Source of the DNA: CAWDZK01 sp963726615
Lineage (GTDB): Bacteria; Actinomycetota; Actinomycetes; JACCUZ01
Assembly: GCA_963726615.1 (NCBI GenBank)
Contig: CAVSCX010000010.1
Span: 1-64,000, forward strand
DNA: 64,000 nt
Reading direction: 5' to 3'
Both the position numbers and the translations under genes were made by a program. Numbering within the stretch: the first letter of the stretch is position 1; each line of letters opens with the position of its first letter. Below the pieces are notes generated by a model, which saw nothing but the letters and a program-made list of their open reading frames with translations, made no database searches and was not told where the DNA came from. This document shows, piece by piece, positions 1-9,161 of this stretch.

Positions 1-1
1 C

Positions 2-829
<828 letters not shown>

Positions 830-845
830 TCGGAGTACTGGACCC

Positions 846-1127
846 ATGCCGCGTTCCCTGAAGAAGGGCCCGTTCGTGGACGGCCACCTCATGAAGAAGG
901 TGGACGGCCAGAACGACAAGGGCACCAAGAACGTCATCAAGACGTGGTCGAGGCGCTCCATGATCGTGCCGGCCATGCTCGGCCACACGATCGCCGTCCA
1001 CGACGGTCGCAAGCACGTCCCGGTGTTCGTCACCGAGGCGATGGTCGGCCACAAGCTGGGCGAGTTCGCGCCGACGCGGACCTTCCGCGGCCACGTCAAG
1101 GACGACCGGAGGTCGCGCCGTGGCTGA
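846..1127 (+). CDS. rpsS: 30S ribosomal protein S19
   Basis: uS19 of 93 residues, the usual length. It sits in the head of the small subunit with S13 and contacts 16S rRNA. The N-terminal motif KKGPFVDGHLMKK and the KTWSRRS segment are family hallmarks. The ATG start follows rplB by 16 nt, and the stop overlaps the GTG start of rplV by 8 nt, so the two are translationally coupled within the S10 operon. Confidence 0.98.
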   Translation: MPRSLKKGPFVDGHLMKKVDGQNDKGTKNVIKTWSRRSMIVPAMLGHTIAVHDGRKHVPVFVTEAMVGHKLGEFAPTRTFRGHVKDDRRSRRG

Positions 1128-1563
1128 CCGCGCCGTCAATGACCTCGAGGACCTCCCCATCGCCCGGGCCCAGGCCCGGTACGTGCGGATCACACCGATG
1201 AAGGCGCGCCGGGTCATCGACCTGGTTCGCGGCATGTCGGCCGACCAGGCTCTCGCCGTCCTGCGGTTCTCGCCGCAGGCTGCCAGCGAGCCGGTCTACA
1301 AGGTCGTCGCGAGCGCGGTGGCCAACGCCCGGCACGCTGCCGAGCAGGAGAGCCGCCGCCTCGATGTCGAGGACCTGGTCGTCCGGGAGGCCTACGTCGA
1401 CGAGGGCCCCACGCTCAAGCGGTTCCGTCCGCGGGCCCAGGGCCGTGCCTTCCGGGTGCGCAAGCGCACCAGCCACATCACCGTGGTCGTCGCCCAGCGT
1501 CGCGAGGACGCCAAGAAGGCAACCGCCAGTCGCAGCACGAGCACGAAGAGGAGGACCCGATAG
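1120..1563 (+). CDS. rplV: 50S ribosomal protein L22
   Basis: uL22 of 147 residues, lining the nascent-peptide exit tunnel. The core (ARYVRITPMKARRVIDLVRG, then the beta-hairpin THITVVV-type end) is intact. A short N-terminal extension precedes it, and a basic Ser/Thr/Lys tail of about 25 residues follows, as commonly seen in actinobacterial L22. The GTG start overlaps rpsS by 8 nt, and the stop shares one base with the rpsC start. Confidence 0.97.
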   Translation: MADRAVNDLEDLPIARAQARYVRITPMKARRVIDLVRGMSADQALAVLRFSPQAASEPVYKVVASAVANARHAAEQESRRLDVEDLVVREAYVDEGPTLKRFRPRAQGRAFRVRKRTSHITVVVAQRREDAKKATASRSTSTKRRTR

Positions 1564-2411
1564 TGGGCCAGAAGGTCAACCCGCACGGGTTCCGCCTGGG
1601 CATCTCGACGGACCACAAGAGCCGGTGGTTCGCCGACAGCACCAAGGAGGGTCAGCGCTACAGCGACTACGTGAAGGAAGACGTGGCGATCCGGCGTCTC
1701 ATGTCGAAGGGCATGGAGCGCGCCGGGATCAGCCGCGTCGAGATCGAGCGCACCCGGGACCGGGTCCGTGTGGACATCCACACCGCCCGTCCCGGCATCG
1801 TGATCGGCCGTAGGGGTGCCGAGGCCGACCGCATCCGCGGCGATCTCGAGAAGCTCACCCAGAAGCAGGTCCAGCTGAACATCCTCGAGGTCAAGAACCC
1901 CGAGGTCGACGCCCAGCTCGTCGCGCAGGGGGTCGCCGAGCAGCTGTCCAGCCGGGTGTCCTTCCGTCGCGCCATGCGCAAGTCGATGCAGACGACGATG
2001 AAGGCCGGCGCCAAGGGGATCCGGGTGCAGTGCTCGGGCCGACTCGGTGGTGCGGAGATGTCGCGCTCGGAGTTCTACCGCGAGGGCCGCGTCCCGCTGC
2101 ACACGCTGCGCGCGAACATCGACTACGGCTTCTACGAGGCCAAGACGACGTTCGGTCGCATCGGGGTCAAGGTCTGGATCTACAAGGGCGACGCCTCGGC
2201 CACCAAGGCCGAGCGCGACGCCGCGCAGGCCGCGGCCCGGATGGCCCAGCGCCAGCGTCCGGCCCGCACGGCCGGCCGCCCGCCGCGCCGCGACGACGCC
2301 GGCCCGGGCACCGCGCCGGCAGCCGTCGAGGCGCCCACGACCACCAGCGAGCCGGCAGCTGCCGCGACGCCGGTGGCCGAGGCGGCGCCGACCACCGGAA
2401 CGGAGGCCTGA
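1563..2411 (+). CDS. rpsC: 30S ribosomal protein S3
   Basis: uS3 of 282 residues. The N-terminal part holds the KH-type RNA-binding fold with the GxxG-like segment IVIGRRGAEADRIR (about residues 78-91). The C-terminal S3 domain follows. The last ~60 residues are a low-complexity Ala/Pro/Thr-rich tail typical of actinobacterial S3 and longer than the E. coli protein (233 aa). The GTG start at 1563 overlaps the rplV stop by one base. S3 lines the mRNA entry channel. Confidence 0.97.
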   Translation: MGQKVNPHGFRLGISTDHKSRWFADSTKEGQRYSDYVKEDVAIRRLMSKGMERAGISRVEIERTRDRVRVDIHTARPGIVIGRRGAEADRIRGDLEKLTQKQVQLNILEVKNPEVDAQLVAQGVAEQLSSRVSFRRAMRKSMQTTMKAGAKGIRVQCSGRLGGAEMSRSEFYREGRVPLHTLRANIDYGFYEAKTTFGRIGVKVWIYKGDASATKAERDAAQAAARMAQRQRPARTAGRPPRRDDAGPGTAPAAVEAPTTTSEPAAAATPVAEAAPTTGTEA

Positions 2412-2413
2412 CC

Positions 2414-2827
2414 ATGCTCATCCCGCGCAGGGTCAAGCACCGCAAGCAGCACCACCCGGGTCGCTCGGGCGCCGCGAAGGGCGGCACCCGCGTGACGTTC
2501 GGCGACTACGGCATCCAGGCAGTCGAGCCCGCGTACGTGACCAACAGGCAGATCGAGTCGGCCCGAATCGCCATGACCCGCCACATCAAGCGTGGCGGCA
2601 AGGTGTGGATCAACATCTACCCCGACCGTCCTCTGACCAAGAAGCCGGCCGAGACCCGGATGGGCTCCGGCAAGGGCTCGCCCGAATGGTGGGTGGCCAA
2701 CGTCAAGCCGGGTCGGGTGATGTTCGAGCTGTCCGGCGTGCCGGAGCCGATCGCCAAGGAGGCGATGCGGCGCGCGATGCACAAGCTCCCGATGAAGTGC
2801 CGGTTCGTCCGGCGCGAGGAGGTCTGA
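2414..2827 (+). CDS. rplP: 50S ribosomal protein L16
   Basis: uL16 of 137 residues, beginning MLIPRRVKHRKQHHPG as in other actinobacteria. It organises the A site and the 5S/23S interface. The conserved region WWVANVKPGRVMFEL is present. The ATG at 2414 lies 2 nt after the rpsC stop. A longer upstream open frame exists but is only a shadow of rpsC. The stop overlaps the rpmC start (ATGA type). Confidence 0.98.
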   Translation: MLIPRRVKHRKQHHPGRSGAAKGGTRVTFGDYGIQAVEPAYVTNRQIESARIAMTRHIKRGGKVWINIYPDRPLTKKPAETRMGSGKGSPEWWVANVKPGRVMFELSGVPEPIAKEAMRRAMHKLPMKCRFVRREEV

Positions 2828-3081
2828 TGAGCAGCACGGCGAACAAGCTCGCGGCCCCGATGCGCACCCTGGAGGACGACGAGCTCGTCACCAAGCTGCG
2901 GGAGGCCAAGGAGGAGCTGTTCAACCTCCGGTTCCAGGCGGCCACCGGCCAGCTGGAGAGCCACGGCCGGCTCAACGCCGTCCGTAAGGACATCGCCCGC
3001 ATCTACACGGTCATGCGTGAGCGCGAGCTCGGCATCGGCACCGTCGAGCAGGCGGACACCGACGGCGAGGCCACCGAATGA
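2827..3081 (+). CDS. rpmC: 50S ribosomal protein L29
   Basis: uL29 of 84 residues, with the two-helix core EELFNLRFQAATGQLE and KDIARIYTVMRERE. It lies by the tunnel exit near L23 and serves as part of the docking site for SRP and trigger factor. The start overlaps the rplP stop by one base, and the stop overlaps the rpsQ start by four, so translation is coupled. The acidic tail GTVEQADTDGEATE is longer than in E. coli. Confidence 0.97.
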   Translation: MSSTANKLAAPMRTLEDDELVTKLREAKEELFNLRFQAATGQLESHGRLNAVRKDIARIYTVMRERELGIGTVEQADTDGEATE

Positions 3082-3374
3082 GCGAGAAGGCAGCAGAGAT
3101 GAGCACACCTACCGAGACCGCAACCCGCGGGTTCCGCAAGACCCGCGAGGGGCTCGTGGTCAGCGACAAGATGGACAAGACGGTTGTCGTCGCCGTCGAG
3201 GACCGCGTCAAGCATGCGCTGTACGGCAAGGTCATCCGCCGTACGAGCAACCTCAACGCACACGACGAGCAGAACGCCTGCGGCGTCGGCGACCGGGTCC
3301 TGCTCATGGAGACCCGCCCGCTGTCGGCCACCAAGCGGTGGCGCGTCGTCGAGGTGATCGAGAAGGCCAAGTAG
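3078..3374 (+). CDS. rpsQ: 30S ribosomal protein S17
   Basis: uS17 of 98 residues, an OB-fold 16S rRNA-binding protein. The motif VSDKMDKTVVVAVEDR and the KRWRVVEV ending are diagnostic. About 20 N-terminal residues precede the core. ATG codons at 3078 and 3099 could both serve as start; 3078 overlaps the rpmC stop by 4 nt and is preferred. It is the last gene of the S10 block before a 73-nt gap to rplN. Confidence 0.97.
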   Translation: MSEKAAEMSTPTETATRGFRKTREGLVVSDKMDKTVVVAVEDRVKHALYGKVIRRTSNLNAHDEQNACGVGDRVLLMETRPLSATKRWRVVEVIEKAK

Positions 3375-3447
3375 CCCCCGGCTACCCCCAGACCCATCCG
3401 TTCCGCAAGGCTCGCGAGAGAACCGGCGCGACGATCAGGAGTGAGAA

Positions 3448-3816
3448 GTGATCCAGCAGGAGTCGCGACTGCGTGTCGCCGACAACACGGGCGCCAAGGA
3501 GCTGTTGTGCATCCGTGTGCTCGGCGGCTCCGGGCGGCGCTACGCCGGCATCGGTGACGTCATCGTGGCGACCGTCAAGGACGCCATCCCCGGCGGCAAC
3601 GTCAAGAAGGGCGAGGTCGTCAGGGCGGTCGTCGTGCGCACCCGCAAGGAGCGCCGGCGTCCGGACGGCTCGTACATCCGCTTCGACGAGAACGCTGCCG
3701 TCATCATCAGGGACGGCGGGGACCCGCGCGGCACGCGCATCTTCGGCCCCGTCGGCCGCGAGCTGCGGGACAAGCGCTTCATGCGCATCATCTCGCTCGC
3801 GCCGGAGGTGCTGTAA
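3448..3816 (+). CDS. rplN: 50S ribosomal protein L14
   Basis: uL14 of 122 residues, starting IQQESRLRVADNTGAKELLCI, an unmistakable signature. It sits at the subunit interface (bridge B8). The GTG start at 3448 is preceded by AGGAG in the 73-nt gap after rpsQ. In this gene order it is the first gene of the spc block. rplX follows after 3 nt. Confidence 0.98.
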   Translation: MIQQESRLRVADNTGAKELLCIRVLGGSGRRYAGIGDVIVATVKDAIPGGNVKKGEVVRAVVVRTRKERRRPDGSYIRFDENAAVIIRDGGDPRGTRIFGPVGRELRDKRFMRIISLAPEVL

Positions 3817-3819
3817 CCG

Positions 3820-4164
3820 ATGAAGATCAAGAAGGGTGACCGCGTCATCGTGGTCACCGGCAAGGACAAGGGCGTCACGGGCAAGGTCATCGAGTCCTAC
3901 CCGGAGACCGGCAAGCTCCTGGTGGAGGGCGTCAACCGGATCAAGAAGCACACCAAGGTGGGTCAGTCCACCCGGGGTGCCAAGACCGGCGGCATCGTCA
4001 CCCAGGAGGCTCCGGTCCACGTGAGCAACGTGATGCTCCTCGTGGAGGTCGACGGCAAGAAGGTCGGCAGCCGGGTCGGGTACCGCGTCGAGACAGTCGA
4101 CCGGGACGGCCGGGAGAAGACCGTGCGCGTCCGCTACGCCAAGCGGACCGGTGAGGACATCTGA
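3820..4164 (+). CDS. rplX: 50S ribosomal protein L24
   Basis: uL24 of 114 residues, an assembly-initiating 23S rRNA-binding protein. The N-terminal KOW motif (KIKKGDRVIVVTGKDKGVTG) is intact, followed by the NRIKKHTK segment. The stop shares one base with the ATG of rplE. Confidence 0.97.
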   Translation: MKIKKGDRVIVVTGKDKGVTGKVIESYPETGKLLVEGVNRIKKHTKVGQSTRGAKTGGIVTQEAPVHVSNVMLLVEVDGKKVGSRVGYRVETVDRDGREKTVRVRYAKRTGEDI

Positions 4165-4745
4165 TGAGCACGACGACAACCACCGAGAAGGGCACGTCCT
4201 CGACGCCGCGGCTGAAGTCGCGCTACCGCGAGGAGATCGTCGGCAAGCTGCGCGAGGACTTCGAGTTCGCCAACATCATGCAGGTCCCCGGTCTGGTCAA
4301 GATCGTGGTCAACATGGGCGTCGGTGACGCCGCGAAGGACTCCAAGCTGATCGACGGTGCGATCAAGGACCTGGCGACGATCACCGGCCAGAAGCCGCAG
4401 ATCACCAAGGCCCGCAAGTCCATCGCGCAGTTCAAGCTGCGCGAGGGCATGCCGATCGGCTGCCACGTCACGCTGCGGGGCGACCGGATGTGGGAGTTCC
4501 TCGACCGGCTGCTCTCACTCGCACTCCCGCGCATCCGCGACTTCCGCGGCCTGTCGCCGAAGCAGTTCGACGGCAAGGGCAACTACACGTTCGGTCTCAA
4601 CGAGCAGTCGATGTTCCACGAGATCGACCAGGACAGGATCGACCGGGTCCGCGGCATGGACATCACGGTCGTGACCACTGCACGAACCGACGACGAGGGT
4701 CGTGCCCTGCTGCGGCACCTCGGTTTCCCGTTCAAGGAGGCCTGA
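4164..4745 (+). CDS. rplE: 50S ribosomal protein L5
   Basis: uL5 of 193 residues, binding 5S rRNA and contacting the P-site tRNA. The conserved stretches VVNMGVGDAAKDSK, ARKSIAQFKLREG and DFRGLSPKQFDGKGNY are all present. A short Thr/Ser-rich N-terminal extension of about 15 residues precedes the core. The start overlaps the rplX stop; rpsZ follows after 2 nt. Confidence 0.98.
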   Translation: MSTTTTTEKGTSSTPRLKSRYREEIVGKLREDFEFANIMQVPGLVKIVVNMGVGDAAKDSKLIDGAIKDLATITGQKPQITKARKSIAQFKLREGMPIGCHVTLRGDRMWEFLDRLLSLALPRIRDFRGLSPKQFDGKGNYTFGLNEQSMFHEIDQDRIDRVRGMDITVVTTARTDDEGRALLRHLGFPFKEA

Positions 4746-4747
4746 CC

Positions 4748-4933
4748 GTGGCCAAGACAGCTCTTGTCAACAAGGCTGCCGCCAAACCCAAGTTCAAGGT
4801 GCGCGGCTACACCCGCTGCCAGCGTTGTGGGCGCCCGCACTCGGTGTACCGCAAGTTCGGGCTGTGCCGGGTGTGCTTCCGGGAGATGGCCCACGCGGGC
4901 GAGCTCCCGGGCATCACCAAGAGCAGCTGGTAA
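4748..4933 (+). CDS. rpsZ: 30S ribosomal protein S14, zinc-binding type
   Basis: uS14 of 61 residues. This is the short zinc-ribbon form (C+): Cys24, Cys27, Cys40 and Cys43 form two CxxC pairs. The GTG start at 4748 is 2 nt after rplE. A longer open frame beginning at 4490 is a shadow of rplE. Many actinobacteria also carry a zinc-independent S14 paralogue elsewhere, induced under zinc limitation; none is in this window. A 94-nt gap separates it from rpsH. Confidence 0.97.
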   Translation: MAKTALVNKAAAKPKFKVRGYTRCQRCGRPHSVYRKFGLCRVCFREMAHAGELPGITKSSW

Positions 4934-5027
4934 GCGACCCCGACCCTCTCGAGAACCTCTCAGAACGCCGTAGGTCCGTCGCCCCGAAGGGTGGCGCGGA
5001 AACCCCGGCGAGAAAGCGGCACAAGCA

Positions 5028-5435
5028 ATGACGATGACCGACCCGATCGCAGACATGCTCACTCGTCTGCGCAATGCGAACACGGCCTACCACGAGACCG
5101 TGGTCATGCCGAGCAGCAAGCTCAAGACGCACGTCGCGGAGATCCTCCAGCAGGAGGGCTACATCAGCGGCTGGCGAGTCGAGGAGCCCTCCGAGAACGA
5201 GGTGGGCAAGTCGCTCGTCCTCGATCTCAAGTACGGCCCGAACCGGGAGCGCTCGATCGCCGGCATCAAGCGGATCAGCAAGCCCGGGCTGCGGGTCTAC
5301 GCCAAGTCGACCAACCTGCCGCGCGTCCTCGGCGGTCTCGGCGTCGCGATCATCTCGACGTCGTCCGGGCTGCTCACCGACCGGCAGGCCGGCAAGAAGG
5401 GCGTGGGTGGGGAAGTCCTCGCCTACGTCTGGTAA
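5028..5435 (+). CDS. rpsH: 30S ribosomal protein S8
   Basis: uS8 of 135 residues, a primary 16S rRNA binder in the platform. The N-terminal MTDPIADMLTRLRNAN and the C-terminal TSSGLLTDRQAGKKGVGGE signatures are present. ATG at 5028 and at 5034 are both possible; the latter matches most homologues and shortens the protein by two residues. rplF follows after 12 nt. Confidence 0.98.
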   Translation: MTMTDPIADMLTRLRNANTAYHETVVMPSSKLKTHVAEILQQEGYISGWRVEEPSENEVGKSLVLDLKYGPNRERSIAGIKRISKPGLRVYAKSTNLPRVLGGLGVAIISTSSGLLTDRQAGKKGVGGEVLAYVW

Positions 5436-5447
5436 GGGGCTGTTGAC

Positions 5448-5987
5448 ATGTCGCGCATCGGACGTCTTCCGATCACCGTCCCGTCGGGCGTCGAGGTCAC
5501 TCTCGACGGCCGGGCCGTCGTCGTGAAGGGGCCGAAGGGCACCCTCGAGCACACGGTCGCCGAGCCCATCGAGATCACCCGCGCCGACGACGGCACGCTC
5601 ACGGTGACCCGTCCCAACGACGAGCGGACCAACCGTGCCCTGCACGGCCTGTCCCGCACCCTGGTGGCCAACATGGTCCAGGGCGTCACCGAGGGCTACA
5701 CCAAGGTCCTGGAGATCGTGGGCACGGGATACCGCGTCGCCGCCAAGGGCAACGACCTCGAGTTCTCCCTCGGCTTCTCCCACCCCGTCCTGGTCCGCGC
5801 CCCTGACGGCATCTCCTTCGCCGTGGAGTCCCCGACCCGCTTCTCGGTGTCGGGAGTCGACAAGCAGAAGGTTGGCGAGGTGTCCGCCAACATCCGCAAG
5901 CTGCGCAAGCCCGACCCGTACAAGGGCAAGGGCGTGCGGTACCAGGGTGAAGTCATCCGCCGCAAGGCCGGAAAGGCTGGTAAGTGA
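5448..5987 (+). CDS. rplF: 50S ribosomal protein L6
   Basis: uL6 of 179 residues, two tandem alpha/beta domains beside the sarcin-ricin loop. It begins MSRIGRLPITVPSGVEV, and the conserved C-terminal segment KPDPYKGKGVRYQGE is present. The stop overlaps the possible GTG start of rplR. Confidence 0.98.
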   Translation: MSRIGRLPITVPSGVEVTLDGRAVVVKGPKGTLEHTVAEPIEITRADDGTLTVTRPNDERTNRALHGLSRTLVANMVQGVTEGYTKVLEIVGTGYRVAAKGNDLEFSLGFSHPVLVRAPDGISFAVESPTRFSVSGVDKQKVGEVSANIRKLRKPDPYKGKGVRYQGEVIRRKAGKAGK

Positions 5988-5989
5988 CC

Positions 5990-6367
5990 ATGTCGCTGGC
6001 AATCAAGATCCGTCGTGGCGACAAGAACGTCGCCCGGTCCCGTCGCCACCTGCGCGTGCGCAAGCGGGTCAGCGGGACGACGTCACGTCCGCGCCTCGTC
6101 GTGACCCGCTCCAGCCGGCACGTGTTCGTGCAGGTCGTCGACGACGTCGTGGGGAAGACGCTCGCGTCCGCCTCCACCATGGAGGCAGACCTGCGCGGCC
6201 TGGACGGCGACAAGACCGCCAAGGCCCGCAAGGTCGGCGAGCTCGTCGGCGAGCGGGCGAAGGCAGCGGGCGTCGAGTCGGTCGTGTTCGACCGCGGCGG
6301 CAACCGCTACCACGGACGGGTCGCCGCGATCGCGGACGGCGCCCGTGAGGCGGGGCTGGCACTGTGA
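5990..6367 (+). CDS. rplR: 50S ribosomal protein L18
   Basis: uL18 of 125 residues from ATG 5990 (MSLAIKIRRGDKN). It binds 5S rRNA with L5. The motif RPRLVVTRSSRHVFVQVVDD and the ending DRGGNRYHGRVAAIADGAREAG are classic. An in-frame GTG at 5984 overlapping the rplF stop would add two residues; the ATG fits homologues better. Confidence 0.97.
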   Translation: MSLAIKIRRGDKNVARSRRHLRVRKRVSGTTSRPRLVVTRSSRHVFVQVVDDVVGKTLASASTMEADLRGLDGDKTAKARKVGELVGERAKAAGVESVVFDRGGNRYHGRVAAIADGAREAGLAL

Positions 6368-6422
6368 CCAGCGCGTTCACGCACACCCGCACCATCGAAC
6401 TGTCTGAGATGAGGGACTACTG

Positions 6423-7037
6423 ATGCCCGGACCCCAGCGTCGAGGTGGCGCTGCCGGCGGCGGCGCCGACGGCAATCGCCGCGACCGCCGCGACCGCCGC
6501 GACGGCGGCGCGCCCGAGAAGACCGCGTTCGTCGAGCGCGTCGTCGCGATCAACCGCGTCGCGAAGGTCGTCAAGGGCGGCCGCCGCTTCAGCTTCACCG
6601 CCCTCGTGGTCGTGGGCGACGGCGACGGCACCGTCGGCGTCGGCTACGGCAAGGCCAAGGAGGTGCCGGCCGCGATCGCCAAGGGCGTCGAGGAGGCGAA
6701 GAAGCACTTCTTCAAGGTCCCGCGGATCCAGGGCACCATCCCGCACCCGATCCAGGGGGAGAAGGCCGCGGGCGTCGTCATGCTCAAGCCGGCGTCGCCC
6801 GGTACCGGTGTGATCGCCGGTGGCCCGGTGCGCGCGGTGCTCGAGTGCGCCGGCATCCACGACGTCCTGTCGAAGTCGCTCGGCTCGTCGAACCCGATCA
6901 ACATCGTGCACGCGACCGTCGCCGCCCTGCAGGGTCTCGAGCCCCCGGAGGCTGTGGCTGCCCGCCGTGGCCTGCCGCTCGAGGACGTCGCCCCGGCCTC
7001 TCTGCTGCGAGCCCGTGCAGCGGGAATGGGTGCCTGA
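6423..7037 (+). CDS. rpsE: 30S ribosomal protein S5
   Basis: uS5 of 204 residues, involved in decoding fidelity and mRNA unwinding. An Arg/Asp/Gly-rich N-terminal extension of about 35 residues precedes the double-stranded-RNA-binding-like domain (VAINRVAKVVKGGRRFSFTA), then the C-terminal domain with KPASPGTGVIAGGPVRAVLE. The ATG follows rplR by 55 nt, and the stop overlaps rpmD by one base. Confidence 0.98.
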   Translation: MPGPQRRGGAAGGGADGNRRDRRDRRDGGAPEKTAFVERVVAINRVAKVVKGGRRFSFTALVVVGDGDGTVGVGYGKAKEVPAAIAKGVEEAKKHFFKVPRIQGTIPHPIQGEKAAGVVMLKPASPGTGVIAGGPVRAVLECAGIHDVLSKSLGSSNPINIVHATVAALQGLEPPEAVAARRGLPLEDVAPASLLRARAAGMGA

Positions 7038-7222
7038 TGGGCAAGCGACTCAAGGTCACCCAGACCCGGTCCGGGATCGGTGGCAAGGCGAACCAGCGCG
7101 AGACGCTGCGCACGCTCGGGCTCAAGCGGCTCCACGACGTCGTCGTCAAGGAGGACCGTCCCGAGATCCGCGGCATGGTCAACACGGTGCGCCACCTGGT
7201 CACCGTCGAGGAGGTCGACTAG
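7037..7222 (+). CDS. rpmD: 50S ribosomal protein L30
   Basis: uL30 of 61 residues: KRLKVTQTRSGIGGKANQ at the start, RTLGLKRLHDVVVKED in the middle, as in bacterial L30 (about 60 aa). The ATG overlaps the rpsE stop by one base; rplO follows after 2 nt. A longer in-frame extension upstream lies within rpsE and is rejected. Confidence 0.97.
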   Translation: MGKRLKVTQTRSGIGGKANQRETLRTLGLKRLHDVVVKEDRPEIRGMVNTVRHLVTVEEVD

Positions 7223-7224
7223 CC

Positions 7225-7665
7225 ATGACCCTCAAGGTCCATCACCTGCGCCCCGCCCCGGGCGCCAAGACCGCGCGGACCCGGGTGGGTCGTGGCGAGG
7301 GCTCCAAGGGCAAGACAGCCGGTCGCGGCACCAAGGGCACGAAGGCGCGCTACCAGGTGCCCGACCGCTTCGAGGGCGGTCAGATGCCCCTGCACATGCG
7401 GCTGCCCAAGCTGCGTGGCTTCACCAACCCGTTCCGCACCGAGTACCAGGTGGTGAACCTCGACAAGCTCACCGCGCTCTTCCCGGAGGGTGGCGAGGTG
7501 ACGGTCGAGGCCCTTGTCGACAAGGGCGCGGTCCGCAAGGACGAGCTCGTCAAGATCCTCGGCGACGGCGAGGCGGGCGTAAAGCTGCAGGTCAGCGCGC
7601 ACAAGTTCTCCGCCAGCGCCAAGTCCAAGATCGAGTCCGCCGGGGGCACCGCCACGGTCCTCTGA
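7225..7665 (+). CDS. rplO: 50S ribosomal protein L15
   Basis: uL15 of 146 residues, starting MTLKVHHLRPAPGAK at ATG 7225. The Gly/Arg/Lys-rich N-terminal arm (RVGRGEGSKGKTAGRG) that threads into 23S rRNA is present, then the globular domain with MPLHMRLPKLRGF. It ends the ribosomal part of the spc block. A large inverted repeat begins 5 nt after the stop. Confidence 0.98.
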   Translation: MTLKVHHLRPAPGAKTARTRVGRGEGSKGKTAGRGTKGTKARYQVPDRFEGGQMPLHMRLPKLRGFTNPFRTEYQVVNLDKLTALFPEGGEVTVEALVDKGAVRKDELVKILGDGEAGVKLQVSAHKFSASAKSKIESAGGTATVL

Positions 7666-7670
7666 GCCCG

Positions 7671-7729
7671 TCGAGTGGCGCGACCCTGCTGCTTCAGAAG
7701 CCCTGAAGGAGCAAGGTCGCGCCACTCGA
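7671..7729 (+). repeat. Near-perfect 27-bp inverted repeat between rplO and secY
   Basis: The arms at 7671-7697 and 7703-7729 are reverse complements at 25 of 27 positions; the outer 15 bp (TCGAGTGGCGCGACC) match perfectly, and the loop is 5 nt (AAGCC). It lies 5 nt after the rplO stop. No T tract follows, so it is not a textbook intrinsic terminator, but a stem this strong could pause or terminate RNA polymerase or protect the upstream mRNA 3' end. It could also be a palindromic interspersed repeat. Confidence 0.85.
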
Positions 7730-7757
7730 TGCATCTGAGGGAGCTGAGCCGGGCTGT

Positions 7758-7763
7758 TAGAGT
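7758..7763 (+). promoter_or_regulatory. Candidate -10 element for secY
   Basis: TAGAGT at 7758-7763 lies in the 191-nt gap downstream of the rplO palindrome and about 94 nt before secY. It fits the TANNNT pattern of actinobacterial housekeeping promoters. No good -35 is visible at 17-18 nt, so the call is tentative. Confidence 0.3.
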
Positions 7764-7856
7764 CCCTGACGGCCCCTGGCTCGCAGCCCGGCGTCCAGCA
7801 AGCCCTCGCGCCCCGCCGTCAGCGCGGGGGGCGATCGTGACCCTTCGGAGGATCTC

Positions 7857-9161
7857 GTGCTCACCGCGTTCGCTCGGGCGTTCCGTACGCCCGACCTGCG
7901 CTCGAAGATCCTCTTCTCGATGGGGATCATGGCGCTGTTCCGGATCGGGTCGGTCATGCCGACCCCCGGTGTCTCGTACCAGGCGGTCCAGGACTGCATC
8001 GACAACAACGCGGACACCGGGCTCTACAGCCTGATCAACCTGTTCAGCGGTGGCGCGCTGCTGCAGCTGTCGGTCTTCGCGCTCGGCATCATGCCGTACA
8101 TCACCGCGAGCATCATCGTGCAGCTGCTCACCGTCGTGATCCCGCGGTTCGAGGCCCTGAAGAAGGAGGGCCAGTCGGGGACCGCGAAGCTCACGCAGTA
8201 CACGCGGTACCTCACCATCGGTCTCGCGGTCCTCCAGTCGACCGGGCTGATCGCGCTGGCCCGCCAGCCCGGCCAGCTCTTCCGGGGCTGCCAGAACGAC
8301 ATCATCTACACCGACCTCGGCATCTTCGGCATCATCGTCATGGTCGTCGTCATGACCTCGGGCACCGGCGTCATCATGTGGCTGGGCGAGCTCATCACCG
8401 ACCGGGGCATCGGCAACGGCATGTCCCTGCTGATCTTCACGTCGATCGCGGCCGGCTTCCCGACGTCGCTGTGGCAGATCAAGATCACCAGGGGCTGGGG
8501 CGTCTTCATGGTGGTCGTCGCCGCCGGGCTGGTGCTCGTGGCCCTCGTCGTGTTCGTCGAGCAGGCCCAGCGCCGTATCCCGGTGCAGTACGCCAAGCGG
8601 ATGGTCGGCCGCCGGATGTACGGCGGGTCCTCGACGTACATCCCGCTCAAGGTCAACCAGGCCGGCGTCATTCCGGTGATCTTCGCGTCCTCGCTGCTGT
8701 ACCTGCCGGCGCTCGCGGTGAACCTCACCAACCAGCAGAACCCGCCGGGCTGGGCCACCTGGGTCCAGACCTACCTGGTCCGCGGCGACCACCCGCTCTA
8801 CATGGCCCTCTACTTCGGCCTGATCCTGTTCTTCACCTACTTCTACGTCGCGATCACGTTCAACCCCACCGAAGTAGCCGACAACATGAAGAAGTACGGC
8901 GGCTTCATCCCGGGCATCCGGGCCGGCCGGCCGACGGCGGAGTACCTCGACTACGTCCTGTCCCGCATCACGCTGCCGGGCGCGCTGTATCTCGGAGCGA
9001 TCGCCCTGATCCCGCTGATGGCACTGGCCCTGTTCAACGCGAACTCGAACTTCCCGTTCGGCGGCACCGCCATCCTGATCATCGTGGGGGTGGGCCTGGA
9101 GACCGTGAAGCAGATCGAGAGCCAGCTCCAGCAGCGCAACTACGAGGGCTTCCTCCGGTAG
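7857..9161 (+). CDS. secY: Preprotein translocase subunit SecY
   Basis: Channel-forming subunit of the SecYEG translocon in the cytoplasmic membrane. The 434 residues match the usual 430-445, with about ten hydrophobic segments. The N-terminal MLTAFARAFRTPDLRSKILFS-like start, the first transmembrane helix and plug region, and the cytosolic loop with the conserved basic residues (VEQAQRRIPVQYAKRMVGRR) are present. The GTG at 7857 follows the SD-like GGAGGATCTC. It heads a secY-adk-map block, which supplies the translocon plus N-terminal Met removal. Confidence 0.98.
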   Translation: MLTAFARAFRTPDLRSKILFSMGIMALFRIGSVMPTPGVSYQAVQDCIDNNADTGLYSLINLFSGGALLQLSVFALGIMPYITASIIVQLLTVVIPRFEALKKEGQSGTAKLTQYTRYLTIGLAVLQSTGLIALARQPGQLFRGCQNDIIYTDLGIFGIIVMVVVMTSGTGVIMWLGELITDRGIGNGMSLLIFTSIAAGFPTSLWQIKITRGWGVFMVVVAAGLVLVALVVFVEQAQRRIPVQYAKRMVGRRMYGGSSTYIPLKVNQAGVIPVIFASSLLYLPALAVNLTNQQNPPGWATWVQTYLVRGDHPLYMALYFGLILFFTYFYVAITFNPTEVADNMKKYGGFIPGIRAGRPTAEYLDYVLSRITLPGALYLGAIALIPLMALALFNANSNFPFGGTAILIIVGVGLETVKQIESQLQQRNYEGFLR

